Assembly: GCF_009928485.1 (NCBI RefSeq)
Contig: NZ_JAABNP010000001.1
Location: 186,001 to 250,000 of the forward strand
Length of the DNA: 64,000 bases
Source: Clostridium sp. C2-6-12
GTDB lineage: Bacteria > Bacillota > Clostridia > Clostridiales > Clostridiaceae
Direction of reading: 5' to 3'
Shown: positions 8,778 to 16,507 of the stretch, one piece after another
Layout: every line of letters begins with the position of its first letter
Numbering within the stretch: the first letter of the stretch is position 1
Notes under the pieces: generated by a model
Database searches by the model: none
What the model saw: the letters and a program-made list of their open reading frames with translations, nothing else
What the model was told of the DNA's origin: nothing
Translations under genes and position numbers: made by a program

Positions 8778-9734
8778 GTGGCTATACAAACAAGTTTGGG
8801 AAAAGCTTTTGAATATGCTTGCCTTAATTCATTAAATTCAGAGCTTTCTGATCAACAAGAAGTTATTCTAGAAGATACCAGTGCTTTAAACGTGGCAAGA
8901 GATTTTTACAATGGCGCTGATGAAAAAACAAAAGAAAAAATGGATTTAGCGGCTAATGCAGCTGTAAGGGTTATTTTAAGATTGGAACCTCAGCTGCAAA
9001 ATCCATTAAAAAATAACCCTTTATATTTAACAATACAAGAAGATGCTGCTGGGATATCAGGAGATGTAAGAGATGTTCTATGTATAAGAAGACAGAATGA
9101 ATGGGAAATAGGTTTAAGTTGTAAGCATAATCATTCCGCTGTAAAGCATAGTAGATTATCTCCTAGTATAGATTTTGGACAAATGTGGTTTGGTATACCT
9201 TGTTCAAATGAATATTTTGAAGAGATAACTCCAATGTTTGATGAACTAAGAGAGCTGAAAAGCAAAAAGGTTCTTTGGAGAGAAATTGAAAATAAAGAAG
9301 AACGTTATTACATACCATTGTTAAAAGCTTTTATGAAAGAATTAAAAAGACTTGATTCTGAAAATCCTAATATAATTCCTAAAAGACTATTAAGTTATCT
9401 TTTGGGATTAAATGATTTCTATAAGGTAATTACAGATGATAAAAGAAAAGTAACAAAAGTTCAAGTATATAGCCTTTATGGAACATTAAACCGAGCTGCT
9501 GGAAGGATTCGTCCACAAGTAAAAATCCCTCAATTAGTAATGCCGGAAAGATTTTTTAATATTGATTTCAAACCGAGTTCAGGTAATACGGTGCATGTAG
9601 TTTGTGATGGCGGTTGGACAATCTCTATGAGAATACATAATGCTAGTTCGAAAGTAGAACCTTCATTAAAATTTGATGTTAATCTGTTAGGAGTTCCACC
9701 TACATTATATACACATCATGAACCTTGGGAATAA
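8778..9734 (+). CDS. HaeIII-family type II restriction endonuclease
   Basis: The product has 318 residues, starting at GTG after AGGGGGGAA. The N terminus (SLGKAFEYACLNSL) and the core (GDVRDVLCIRRQNEWEIGL, SCKHNHSAVKHSRLS, IDFGQMWFG) match the HaeIII endonuclease family, with a PD-(D/E)XK-type arrangement of Asp, Glu and Lys around GDVRD...EIGLSCK. It should cut unmodified GGCC sites. It lies directly after the methyltransferase, an order that favours protection first. The frame is intact with no sign of decay, unlike the ardA-like gene upstream. Base composition is not obviously different from its neighbours. Specificity should be tested. Confidence 0.85.
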   Translation: MAIQTSLGKAFEYACLNSLNSELSDQQEVILEDTSALNVARDFYNGADEKTKEKMDLAANAAVRVILRLEPQLQNPLKNNPLYLTIQEDAAGISGDVRDVLCIRRQNEWEIGLSCKHNHSAVKHSRLSPSIDFGQMWFGIPCSNEYFEEITPMFDELRELKSKKVLWREIENKEERYYIPLLKAFMKELKRLDSENPNIIPKRLLSYLLGLNDFYKVITDDKRKVTKVQVYSLYGTLNRAAGRIRPQVKIPQLVMPERFFNIDFKPSSGNTVHVVCDGGWTISMRIHNASSKVEPSLKFDVNLLGVPPTLYTHHEPWE

Positions 9735-9760
9735 CAATAAAGAGAGATAGTAATACTAAT

Positions 9761-9874
9761 ATGGAAAAGGAATTGATTAATATATTTTTTGGAGAAAGTT
9801 TAATGGATAAGGATATACTGATTAATATGATTACAAAAACACAAGAAGATATAGTAACATTATCTACACTATAA
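9761..9874 (+). CDS. Small ORF, 37 residues, possibly a gene remnant
   Basis: ATG at 9761 opens a 37-codon frame (MEKELINIFFGESLMDKD...) ending at TAA. Only a weak AGAGAG site lies upstream. It starts 27 bp after the endonuclease stop, in the same direction, so it could be a small third member of the operon or a remnant. No family recognised. Confidence 0.3.
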   Translation: MEKELINIFFGESLMDKDILINMITKTQEDIVTLSTL

Positions 9875-9894
9875 AAAGTGGGTTTATATTCGTA

Positions 9895-9977
9895 TATCAG
9901 TGCTGACACCAGCTCAACCAAAGAAAACTATATTAATTGCTTTCCTTTAAAATTTTTGATAATTTTTCTATACTCAT
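9895..9977 (-). pseudogene. Degenerate 5' end of a second sirtuin gene
   Basis: Read on the minus strand from ATG 9977, the first codons give MSIEKLSKILKESN, parallel to MENKIENLAQIIKDSN of the intact sirtuin. A frameshift follows, and after it IVFFG, a TGA in place of a Gly codon, then AGVST. The DNA aligns clearly with the 5' end of the sirtuin gene near 6280-6365 in the same orientation. Nothing recognisable continues to the left of about 9895. This is a truncated paralogue that marks the right edge of the restriction island. Confidence 0.8.
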
Positions 9978-10115
9978 AATAACACCTTCTTAATTAATTA
10001 TTATTTTTATTTCACAATTAATTTATTAAATGAAGAAAATTGACTTATAGTAAACCGCTTAGAAGCTTCATAAAATAAGTATTTAATAAAAAATAAAAAA
10101 ACTTTTAAAAAGATG

Positions 10116-10144
10116 TTGACATAACATCCATATCTCGATATAAT
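10116..10144 (+). promoter_or_regulatory. Consensus sigma-A promoter of the 5S-tRNA unit
   Basis: TTGACA at 10116-10121, a 17-bp spacer, then TATAAT at 10139-10144: a perfect vegetative promoter. Transcription would start close to the 5S gene. Confidence 0.9.
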
Positions 10145-10155
10145 ACTATTTGTGA

Positions 10156-10272
10156 TCTGGTGATGACGGCGTAGAGGTAACACTCCTTCCCATTCCGAAC
10201 AGGACAGTTAAGGTCTACAGCGCTGATGGTACTGCACGGGTGACTGTGTGGGAGAGTAAGACGTTGCCAGGT
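10156..10272 (+). rRNA. rrf: 5S ribosomal RNA
   Basis: The roughly 117-nt sequence begins TCTGGTGATGACGGCGTAGA and carries the loop block CCCATTCCGAACAGG and the closing GTTGCCAGGT complementary to its 5' end, as in clostridial 5S rRNA. No 16S or 23S gene is adjacent: it stands alone with a consensus promoter and is followed by tRNA-Phe after 5 bp. Exact ends are inferred from pairing of the termini. Confidence 0.92.
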
Positions 10273-10277
10273 GAGAT

Positions 10278-10353
<76 letters not shown>

Positions 10354-10354
10354 C

Positions 10355-10386
10355 AAAGCACTAACTTATGTTAGTGCTTTTTTTGC
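10355..10386 (+). terminator. Terminator of the 5S-tRNA-Phe unit
   Basis: AAAGCACTAAC / GTTAGTGCTTT stem with a TTAT loop, followed by a T run. Confidence 0.9.
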
Positions 10387-10722
10387 GTGTTTAAATAGCT
10401 TTAATTCCTGCTAATATGTTGCATCATTCAAAGTTTTGGCAACTACTTGGCTAGGACTCCAAAATGAACAATTAAGGGAAATACCATATACTTATAATCT
10501 GTATTGCCGATTAAAAAAATCATGTAGAAATTTCTACCTATAAAAAATAATTTATCTGAAAAATATTTTTTAATATATATGTAAACATTGAAAAAAATCA
10601 ATATATATTAGATGAGATATATTTCAATTAACAATGTACAGTTAACAATTGGAAATTATAGTTGAAATCCTTACAGGATTTCTTGAGTATTAATTATTAA
10701 AATATAAAGGGGGATGATAAAT
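10387..10722. other. Intergenic region with a small palindromic repeat
   Basis: This is AT-rich non-coding DNA. Its right part holds ACAGTTAACAATTGG (about 10636-10650) and the hairpin GAAATCCTTACAGGATTTC (10664-10682). The same combination recurs near 32.2 kb and 37.9 kb. Confidence 0.5.
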
Positions 10723-11649
10723 ATGAGAGAAAGAAGATACGTAAAATTCAAATTAGACCTATACGATGACACAAAAACAAAAATTATAGATCAAAGACTA
10801 GAAAGAGATTTCATTCACTACTTTTTTGCAAGAAGTATTATTTTAGCTGGAAAGGCTAACAAAGAAGGGGATTTATATATGGCAAAGGATATTCCCTATA
10901 CAATAGATACTCTAGCAATAGAGTTTGGTAGAGAGGCTGCATTAATTAAAGTAGCTTTAGATGTGTTGATAGAATTAAAAATGATTGTAGTTACAGCAGA
11001 TAATATTTATAGAGTAAAAGGGTTCGTAAAACATCAAAATATTAAGGTGAAGGAAAAAGAAGAAATTAAGAATAAGGAAGAGAGAAAACCTATTTCTCCA
11101 AGTAATAAAGAAGTGGATATAAAAGAGGACAAGCAAACTAAAGACAGCAAAATAGTATCAGATAATATCAAAGAAGAGTGTAAGCCTGCACAAAATAAAG
11201 ATAAAGAACAAAGTGAAACTCATAAAGTTGAGTCTGAAAATTATAAGACTTCAGATAATATAAATTCAACAAAGGAAAGCGACATTAACAAGTATGTGAA
11301 TTGTTTAGCTACGTTGAAGGAAAATCAGAGTTTAGGAACTAAAATAACCGATTGCAATGAAAGGCAAGAAGTAATTAGTCATAATGTAAAAAATGTTGAT
11401 AGTGGTATGGTGGATATCGCTAAAGCTTCAGAAGCTATTAATACTGAGCAGAATAATTTAGTCATCTTAGAAACCAAGGATAATAGCAAGGGAAGGAGAA
11501 TGAAGAAAAGCCAACGAAAAGATGATTTAGTTACTGAGCTTGCAGTAGATAAAACAGGAGATGGTACGTCTTTATTATTATTTTCAGAAGGGGATATGCC
11601 ACCTTTGAGAGAAGGAGAGAGGGTTATATGGGGACTGACCCTTGGGTAA
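10723..11649 (+). CDS. Phage replisome organizer N-terminal domain-like protein
   Basis: The product has 308 residues. The first 110 (RRYVKFKLDLYDDTKTKIID ... EGDLYMAKDIPYTIDTLAIEF ... KVALDVLIELKMIVV) resemble the N-terminal winged-helix domain of phage replisome organizers. The rest is Lys/Glu/Asn-rich, without clear structure, up to a short end EGDMPPLREGERVIW. The last residues GLTLG and the stop come from a dispersed repeat (11630-11656) that also occurs at the window end, so the native C terminus may be lost. The ATG at 10723 is preferred over 10714 because GGGGG directly abuts the earlier ATG. No other phage gene is near. It could be a domesticated DNA-binding protein. Confidence 0.55.
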   Translation: MRERRYVKFKLDLYDDTKTKIIDQRLERDFIHYFFARSIILAGKANKEGDLYMAKDIPYTIDTLAIEFGREAALIKVALDVLIELKMIVVTADNIYRVKGFVKHQNIKVKEKEEIKNKEERKPISPSNKEVDIKEDKQTKDSKIVSDNIKEECKPAQNKDKEQSETHKVESENYKTSDNINSTKESDINKYVNCLATLKENQSLGTKITDCNERQEVISHNVKNVDSGMVDIAKASEAINTEQNNLVILETKDNSKGRRMKKSQRKDDLVTELAVDKTGDGTSLLLFSEGDMPPLREGERVIWGLTLG

Positions 11650-11656
11650 AATTACC
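11630..11656 (+). repeat. Partial copy of a REP-like repeat
   Basis: Twenty-five of 27 positions equal 63946-63972. The shared core is CTGACCCTTGGG followed by AAAATTACC. It supplies the stop codon of the gene at 10723. Only the right half of the hairpin seen at the window end is present here. Confidence 0.75.
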
Positions 11657-11783
11657 GGTGTGCAATTGATAAGTGTGGATGAAAAGTCTTTGGATTTTCG
11701 GTAAAAATATTTTAAGAAAACCAGAGGTTTTCAACATTAGTTGGTTACAGACTACCCATAAAGGGCATCAATTGCACCTGGTA
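11653..11783. repeat. Inverted-repeat-bounded element, about 130 bp
   Basis: The ends TACCGGTGTGCAATTGAT and ATCAATTGCACCTGGTA are imperfect inverted repeats. Inside is a perfect small hairpin GAAAACC-AGA-GGTTTTC (11716-11732). No coding content. It is either a small non-autonomous mobile element or a folded RNA downstream of the repeat at 11630. Confidence 0.55.
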
Positions 11784-11813
11784 AATTGTAAATTAAACTA
11801 TATAACTTTTATA

Positions 11814-12224
11814 TTAAACAGTACATTGTTCAACTCCAATATAATAAGAACCACAATCAGGGCAAACTGTTACATTTACAATATAACTATCATCAATTTT
11901 ACCTGCTCTGAAAAGTTTGTTGAAAGACGTATCTTTATATTCTTCACTAAGTGTATTAATTACATATTCATTATTTTTTGTATAAACATAAAAGTGATAT
12001 TCTAAATATCGGTAGGCCTTACCGATTTGTTCTTGAGAATTACAAGAACATTTATCTGCAAAATATTCTGTTGAGAAATTTACTTCTTCTCCGTCATTTA
12101 AAGCTTTTAAGACCATATCTACTGATATTCCATTGATTTCATTTTCATCATAAAAAAATATTCCGTCGCAATTTCCTTCGTTCAAAACATATTCTTTATC
12201 ATTAGAAATAAATTTATATTCCAT
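11814..12224 (-). CDS. Conserved clostridial hypothetical protein (probably DUF3785)
   Basis: The product is a 136-residue acidic cytoplasmic protein with no signal peptide or membrane segment. It begins MEYKFISNDKEYVLNEGN and ends with a zinc-ribbon-like CPDCGSYYIG; another Cys pair is DKCSC. The start at 12224 follows AGGGGGT; an upstream frame extension would overlap the ung stop. It is 16 bp downstream of ung and probably cotranscribed. The family name is from memory of short clostridial proteins of this kind; the function is unknown. Confidence 0.65.
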   Translation of the reverse strand: MEYKFISNDKEYVLNEGNCDGIFFYDENEINGISVDMVLKALNDGEEVNFSTEYFADKCSCNSQEQIGKAYRYLEYHFYVYTKNNEYVINTLSEEYKDTSFNKLFRAGKIDDSYIVNVTVCPDCGSYYIGVEQCTV

Positions 12225-12240
12225 AAAGTACCCCCTGGTT

Positions 12241-12918
12241 TTATATATTTTCAATCTGCCAATCAATAGGTGTTTGATTGGTAGAAATCAAAAAGTTATT
12301 TGTTTGAGAAAATGGCTTGCTGCCGAAGAAACCTCTTGCTGCAGATAGTGGACTTGGATGAACAGATTTTATAATTAAGTGCTTTGGGTTAGTAATTAAG
12401 CTAGCTTTAGAAATAGCATTGTTACCCCATAAAATAAAAACTATAGGAGTTTCTTTTTCGTTTAGCACTTGAATGATTTTTGTGGTAAACTCTTCCCAGC
12501 CTTTATTTTTATGAGAATTAGCTTCTCTAGCTCTTACAGTAAGCACTGTATTTAAAAGCAATACTCCTTGGTCAGCCCATTTTTTTAAGTAGCCGTTATT
12601 TGGAATATAGCAGCCTAAATCAGATTGTAATTCCTTATACATGTTTATTAATGAAGGAGGTGCTTTTACTCCAGGATTAACAGAAAAACTTAAACCATGT
12701 GCTTGCTTTGGACCATGATAAGGATCTTGACCTAATATTACAACTTTAACTTTTGAATAAGGTGTATAATGCAATGCATTAAAAAGATCATACATATTAG
12801 GATATATAACCTTTGAATTGTATTCGCTCACTAAAAATTTTCTTAATTTAACATAATAGTCTTTTTGGAATTCAGATTCTAAATAATTTTTCCAATCATT
12901 TTTTAATATTTCAGACAT
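12241..12918 (-). CDS. ung: Uracil-DNA glycosylase, family 1
   Basis: The product has 225 residues. The water-activating motif [22 protein letters not shown], the uracil-binding FILWGNNA and the DNA-intercalating loop [15 protein letters not shown] are all present. The enzyme removes uracil from DNA as the first step of base-excision repair. The ATG at 12918 has GGGTGAT upstream; the earlier in-frame ATG at 12933 overlaps that site. It is followed by the DUF3785-like gene on the same strand. Confidence 0.97.
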   Translation of the reverse strand: MSEILKNDWKNYLESEFQKDYYVKLRKFLVSEYNSKVIYPNMYDLFNALHYTPYSKVKVVILGQDPYHGPKQAHGLSFSVNPGVKAPPSLINMYKELQSDLGCYIPNNGYLKKWADQGVLLLNTVLTVRAREANSHKNKGWEEFTTKIIQVLNEKETPIVFILWGNNAISKASLITNPKHLIIKSVHPSPLSAARGFFGSKPFSQTNNFLISTNQTPIDWQIENI

Positions 12919-13104
12919 AACATCACCCAACAATAGTATAACATTTTAGGACAAAATTATGTACAATACATTTACCAAAAATCCATAATCTTAAATTAAT
13001 TTATTTACCTTATTGTTAGAAGTTGTAGATACTGTTAAAATAGAGTGGTATATAGTTTGATTAGACGAAATATAAAAATAACATATAAAAAAGGAGAATT
13101 TAAA

Positions 13105-13851
13105 ATGGAAAATAAGGTATTAGCAGTTGCGGCAGGAAATGAAATAACAGAAAAAGATTTAAACGCAATAATTTCAAGATATCCAGAAGAACAAAGAGGG
13201 GCGCTGCAAAACGAAGGTAAAAAGAAGCAATTGTTAGAACAATTAATTTCTTTTGAATTAATGAATAAATTTGGAAAAGAAATAGAATTAGATAAGACTC
13301 AAGAATACAAAGATGCAATTGAAAGTATATCAAAGGAAGTTATAACTTCAATGGCTATAAATAAGATATTATCTGATATTACTGTTACTGACGATGAAGT
13401 TAAGAAATATTATGAAGATAACAAAGAAGCATTTGGTCAACCAGCAACAGTTTCTGCTAGACACATTTTAGTTGCTACAGAAGAAGAAGCTAAAAAAGCA
13501 AAAGAAGAAATTTCAGGAGAAAAGATATCTTTTGGAGATGCTGCAATGAAATATTCAACATGCCCTTCTAATCAACAAGGTGGAAATTTAGGTGAGTTTT
13601 CAAAGGGTATGATGGTTCCAGAATTTGAAGAAGCTGCTTTTACAGCAGAAATTGGAGTTGTTACAGAACCTGTTAAAACTCAATTTGGATACCACTTAAT
13701 ATTAGTAGATGCTAAGAATGAAGCTTCAATTAAGAGCTTTGATGAAGTAAAAGATGGTGTTTTAAATCAACTATTACAACAAAATCAACATGCTAAATAT
13801 GATCAAATGTTAAAAGAATTAGAAAATAAATATGGTGTAGAAAGAAAATAG
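13105..13851 (+). CDS. Parvulin-type peptidyl-prolyl isomerase (cytoplasmic)
   Basis: The product has 248 residues. An N-terminal SurA/trigger-like helical region (VLAVAAGNEITEKDLNAI) is followed by a parvulin domain at about 115-215, with ARHILVATEEEAKKAKEEI, CPSNQQGGNLGEFSKG and TQFGYHLILVD. It speeds cis-trans isomerisation of prolyl bonds. The start is the ATG after AAAAAGGAG. No signal peptide or lipobox is present, so unlike PrsA it should be cytoplasmic. Single gene with a strong terminator. Confidence 0.93.
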   Translation: MENKVLAVAAGNEITEKDLNAIISRYPEEQRGALQNEGKKKQLLEQLISFELMNKFGKEIELDKTQEYKDAIESISKEVITSMAINKILSDITVTDDEVKKYYEDNKEAFGQPATVSARHILVATEEEAKKAKEEISGEKISFGDAAMKYSTCPSNQQGGNLGEFSKGMMVPEFEEAAFTAEIGVVTEPVKTQFGYHLILVDAKNEASIKSFDEVKDGVLNQLLQQNQHAKYDQMLKELENKYGVERK

Positions 13852-13865
13852 TTACACATATAAAA

Positions 13866-13907
13866 ATGTTGTCTCAAAGCAATTTTGTTTGAGACAACAT
13901 TTTTTTA
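13866..13907. terminator. Bidirectional terminator
   Basis: AATGTTGTCTCAAA / TTTGAGACAACATT stem with T runs usable on both strands, between the convergent isomerase and HAD genes. Confidence 0.9.
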
Positions 13908-14549
13908 CAATAATTCAGTAAAAGAATTAATATATTTATCGGCATATTTAAGAAGTTCCTCTTTAGAGTCTAAACACTCATCATCTTTTACAGCAATGAC
14001 CTTCATATTAGCTGCTTTTGCACCTTGAATAGCTGGCAATATATCTTCAAATACTAAACAGTGTTTTGGATTAACACCCAACTTATCAGCAGCTAGTAAA
14101 TATACATCAGGACAGTTCTTACCATTGGAAACTTCATCTGTTGTTGTGATTGAATCAAAATAATCGTAAATTTCATTGTTCTTTAGACAAGCTTCTAGTA
14201 AGGGAATTGAATTACTTGTAGCCAAACCAATTTTTATATCAGAGGATTTTAAATAATTCAAGTAGTCTTTTACACCGGATTTTAATTTTACATTATTAGA
14301 GTAATGATTAAATGCCATGTTGTGCCAATCTTCTAGAATTTCTTCTATTGAGTCCTCAAGTTTGAATCTCTTTTTAAAATAAACAGCTGTTTGATTAAAA
14401 CTTAAGTGAACAATTTCGTTTCTTAAATCATCTGGCATAGAATATCCTTTTTTCTTTAAATAATCCACATCAATTTGTGCCCATACCCACATAGAATCAA
14501 CTAAGGTTCCATCAAGATCAAAGATTGTACCTTTTATATCTGTTAACAT
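13905..14549 (-). CDS. HAD-superfamily hydrolase (beta-phosphoglucomutase/phosphatase type)
   Basis: The product has 214 residues. Motif I is TIFDLDGTLVDSMW with the nucleophile Asp, motif II is GLATSNS, and motifs III/IV are around GKNCPDVYLLAADKLG and CLVFEDILPAIQGAKAA. A helical cap lies between motifs I and II. It should hydrolyse or transfer phosphate on a small sugar phosphate; the substrate cannot be read from sequence. AAAGGAG precedes the ATG. Confidence 0.9.
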   Translation of the reverse strand: MLTDIKGTIFDLDGTLVDSMWVWAQIDVDYLKKKGYSMPDDLRNEIVHLSFNQTAVYFKKRFKLEDSIEEILEDWHNMAFNHYSNNVKLKSGVKDYLNYLKSSDIKIGLATSNSIPLLEACLKNNEIYDYFDSITTTDEVSNGKNCPDVYLLAADKLGVNPKHCLVFEDILPAIQGAKAANMKVIAVKDDECLDSKEELLKYADKYINSFTELL

Positions 14550-14603
14550 ATAAATCTCCTTTTAAGCTATATTGTTCAAAGTAGTAAGCAAATTAAAAAT
14601 AAT

Positions 14604-14632
14604 AAAAAAACCTAAGGAGTTTGTTTCCTTAA
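14604..14632 (-). terminator. Terminator of tRNA-Pro
   Basis: CTTAAGGA / TCCTTAGG stem read on the minus strand, followed by seven T residues. Confidence 0.85.
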
Positions 14633-14656
14633 GTCAAAATAATTAGAATCAAAAAA

Positions 14657-14732
14657 TGGTCGGGGTGACAGGGATTGAACCTGCGACCTCATGGTCCCAA
14701 ACCACGCGCGCTCCCATCTGCGCCACACCCCG
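14657..14732 (-). tRNA. tRNA-Pro (TGG anticodon)
   Basis: On the minus strand, acceptor CGGGGTG / CACCCCG, anticodon loop TTTGGGA with TGG, T-arm GGTTCAATCC and an encoded CCA give a 76-nt cloverleaf. It is a single-gene unit with its own terminator. Confidence 0.97.
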
Positions 14733-14859
14733 AAGTTATACTTAATTATATATATAAGTATTTTTTCTGTCAATAATTTGAGAGATTTTATAGTGAAAAA
14801 GTAGTTTTAATAAGTTCTAAAAAGTTTGAAATAAGCAAATTTCATAATAGAAAGGAAGA

Positions 14860-14875
14860 ACAGGTTTAAACCTGT
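14860..14875. promoter_or_regulatory. 16-bp perfect palindrome, possible operator
   Basis: ACAGGTTTAAACCTGT is perfectly self-complementary and lies about 120 bp upstream of the NlpC/P60 promoter, in a 340-bp gap otherwise without coding signal. Role unknown. Confidence 0.35.
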
Positions 14876-14992
14876 AAAGATTTATCAATAATTAAATTAT
14901 GAGAAATATAAAGGATACGTTAGAATAAGTGGGGAAAATGGATTATATATAGATATTAGTAGAATAAATTAAAAATTCGCCATATATATGAA

Positions 14993-15021
14993 TTGTTGAT
15001 TTTTAATGAAAGTGATATAAT
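14993..15021 (+). promoter_or_regulatory. Sigma-A-type promoter of the NlpC/P60 gene
   Basis: TTGTTG at 14993-14998, a 17-bp spacer, TATAAT at 15016-15021. GGAGG follows at 15041. Confidence 0.6.
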
Positions 15022-15073
15022 TGTAAAAGATATAGATTAAGGAGGAGGGAAGGTTGTTTTAAACCGACTTTGA

Positions 15074-16312
15074 ATGAAAAACAAAATTCTAGCTATTATG
15101 TTAGCCAGCGTAATCGTTATAGGTAGTTCAGTACCAGCGTTTGCGACACCAAATAATCAGCAATTAAGTGATTCGAGACAGAAATATGCAGAAATTGAAA
15201 ATAAAATAAAAGACATTCAAAATAAGATTTATGACTTAGATACGAAGATAGAACCTCTACAATTAACTGTAGACAAAAATACTAAAGATATAAAAAATAT
15301 TAACAAAGTCATTGATAACACTACAAAGGATATAGAACAATGTAAGAAAGAAATTACTACAATGGATTTAGCTTTAGGGAAAAGAGTTAAGGCAATGTAT
15401 GTATCAGGAGATTCAGAATTTAGTTATTTGAGTTTTTTACTTGAATCAGAATCAACAAGTGATTTCTTTTCTAGAGCAGAAGCAGTTAGCAAAATTGTTG
15501 GAAAAGATAAAGAAAATATAGAAAGTGTAATGAAGAAAAAAGAAGAATTAAATGATAAAATTCAATCATTAGAAGACAAGAAAAATGAAATTGATAAACT
15601 TAATAAAGAAGTACAAGCATCTATAAGTGAATTAGATGGTAAAAAGAAAGAACAAAAAGTATTAGCAGATCAAGCTCAAGCAGAAAAGAGCAAATTTGAT
15701 TCGGAGTATCTATCACAATTAGAAAGAGAAACAGTAAAATCTCAATTTGATCTTATTAGTAATTCTAATAGTTCAACAGCAGATCTTCAATCAGCTATTG
15801 TTCAATTAAGAAATATTAGAGATAATCAAATTAAGAGTGAAATTGTTAAATCAGAAATTAATGAAAAGATAGAAAAGGCTAAAGCTATTGTTTCGTCAAA
15901 AAAAGCTGCTGAAGTTAAAGTGACAGCAAGCAGAGGAAGAAGCCGTTCTTCAGCAATAGTACCATCAGCAGGGAATGCACAAGCTATATTAAATGAAGCA
16001 TATGCACAATTAGGAAAGCCTTATGTATATGGAGCAACAGGTTCAGCTAACTTTGACTGTTCAGGATTTACTCAATTTGTATATGAAAATGCAGCGGGGG
16101 TAGACATATCAAGAACTACATACTCGCAAATTAACGAAGGACAATCAGTGAGTCAAGATCAGCTTAAACCAGGTGATTTAGTATTTACACATGCAGGTCA
16201 TGTGGGAATATATGTTGGTGGCGGTCAAATGATCCATGCACCACAAACAGGTGATGTAGTAAAGGTTAGTCCGGTATATAATTTTTATGCGGGAAGAAGA
16301 ATAATTTCATAG
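15074..16312 (+). CDS. Secreted NlpC/P60 peptidoglycan endopeptidase with coiled-coil domain
   Basis: The product has 412 residues. A signal peptide (MKNKILAIMLASVIVIGSSV, cleavage after PAFA) is followed by a long coiled coil (about 30-250) of the PcsB/CwlO type, a Ser-rich linker and an NlpC/P60 domain (about 300-412). The catalytic Cys is in FDCSGFTQFVY and the His in HAGHVGIYVGGG. Relatives cut peptide stems in the wall at division or elongation and are held inactive by the coiled coil until activated by FtsEX-like partners. The GGAGG at 15041-15045 is 28 nt from this ATG, and a stop lies directly before the ATG in frame, so no earlier start exists; a short GGTT/AACC stem between could shorten the gap. 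Confidence 0.93.
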   Translation: MKNKILAIMLASVIVIGSSVPAFATPNNQQLSDSRQKYAEIENKIKDIQNKIYDLDTKIEPLQLTVDKNTKDIKNINKVIDNTTKDIEQCKKEITTMDLALGKRVKAMYVSGDSEFSYLSFLLESESTSDFFSRAEAVSKIVGKDKENIESVMKKKEELNDKIQSLEDKKNEIDKLNKEVQASISELDGKKKEQKVLADQAQAEKSKFDSEYLSQLERETVKSQFDLISNSNSSTADLQSAIVQLRNIRDNQIKSEIVKSEINEKIEKAKAIVSSKKAAEVKVTASRGRSRSSAIVPSAGNAQAILNEAYAQLGKPYVYGATGSANFDCSGFTQFVYENAAGVDISRTTYSQINEGQSVSQDQLKPGDLVFTHAGHVGIYVGGGQMIHAPQTGDVVKVSPVYNFYAGRRIIS

Positions 16313-16352
16313 TAAATATAAGAAATTAGTTGTTAATATCTGATTATATTAA

Positions 16353-16388
16353 AAGTCCTTCTGTTTATAAACAGGAGGTCTTTTTTTC
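16353..16388 (+). terminator. Terminator after the NlpC/P60 gene
   Basis: AGTCCTTCTGTTT / AAACAGGAGGTCT stem followed by a T run. Confidence 0.85.
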
Positions 16389-16507
16389 TTAAAGCTGTGA
16401 TGTTATAATGTGATGGGTGTAACTAAGACTTTTTAGAAAATGATTAAAATAGATGTGATGATTAATTTAATATAAGTTTATTATATTAATAGTAGAGGAA
16501 AAATAAT

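Noticed and set aside
10723..11649. A prophage
   Set aside because: Only one gene resembles a phage replication protein; no integrase, structural or lysis genes surround it.
11673..12005. A plus-strand ORF of 110 codons
   Set aside because: It is a shadow of the DUF3785-like gene on the other strand, has an unlikely composition and crosses the inverted-repeat element.
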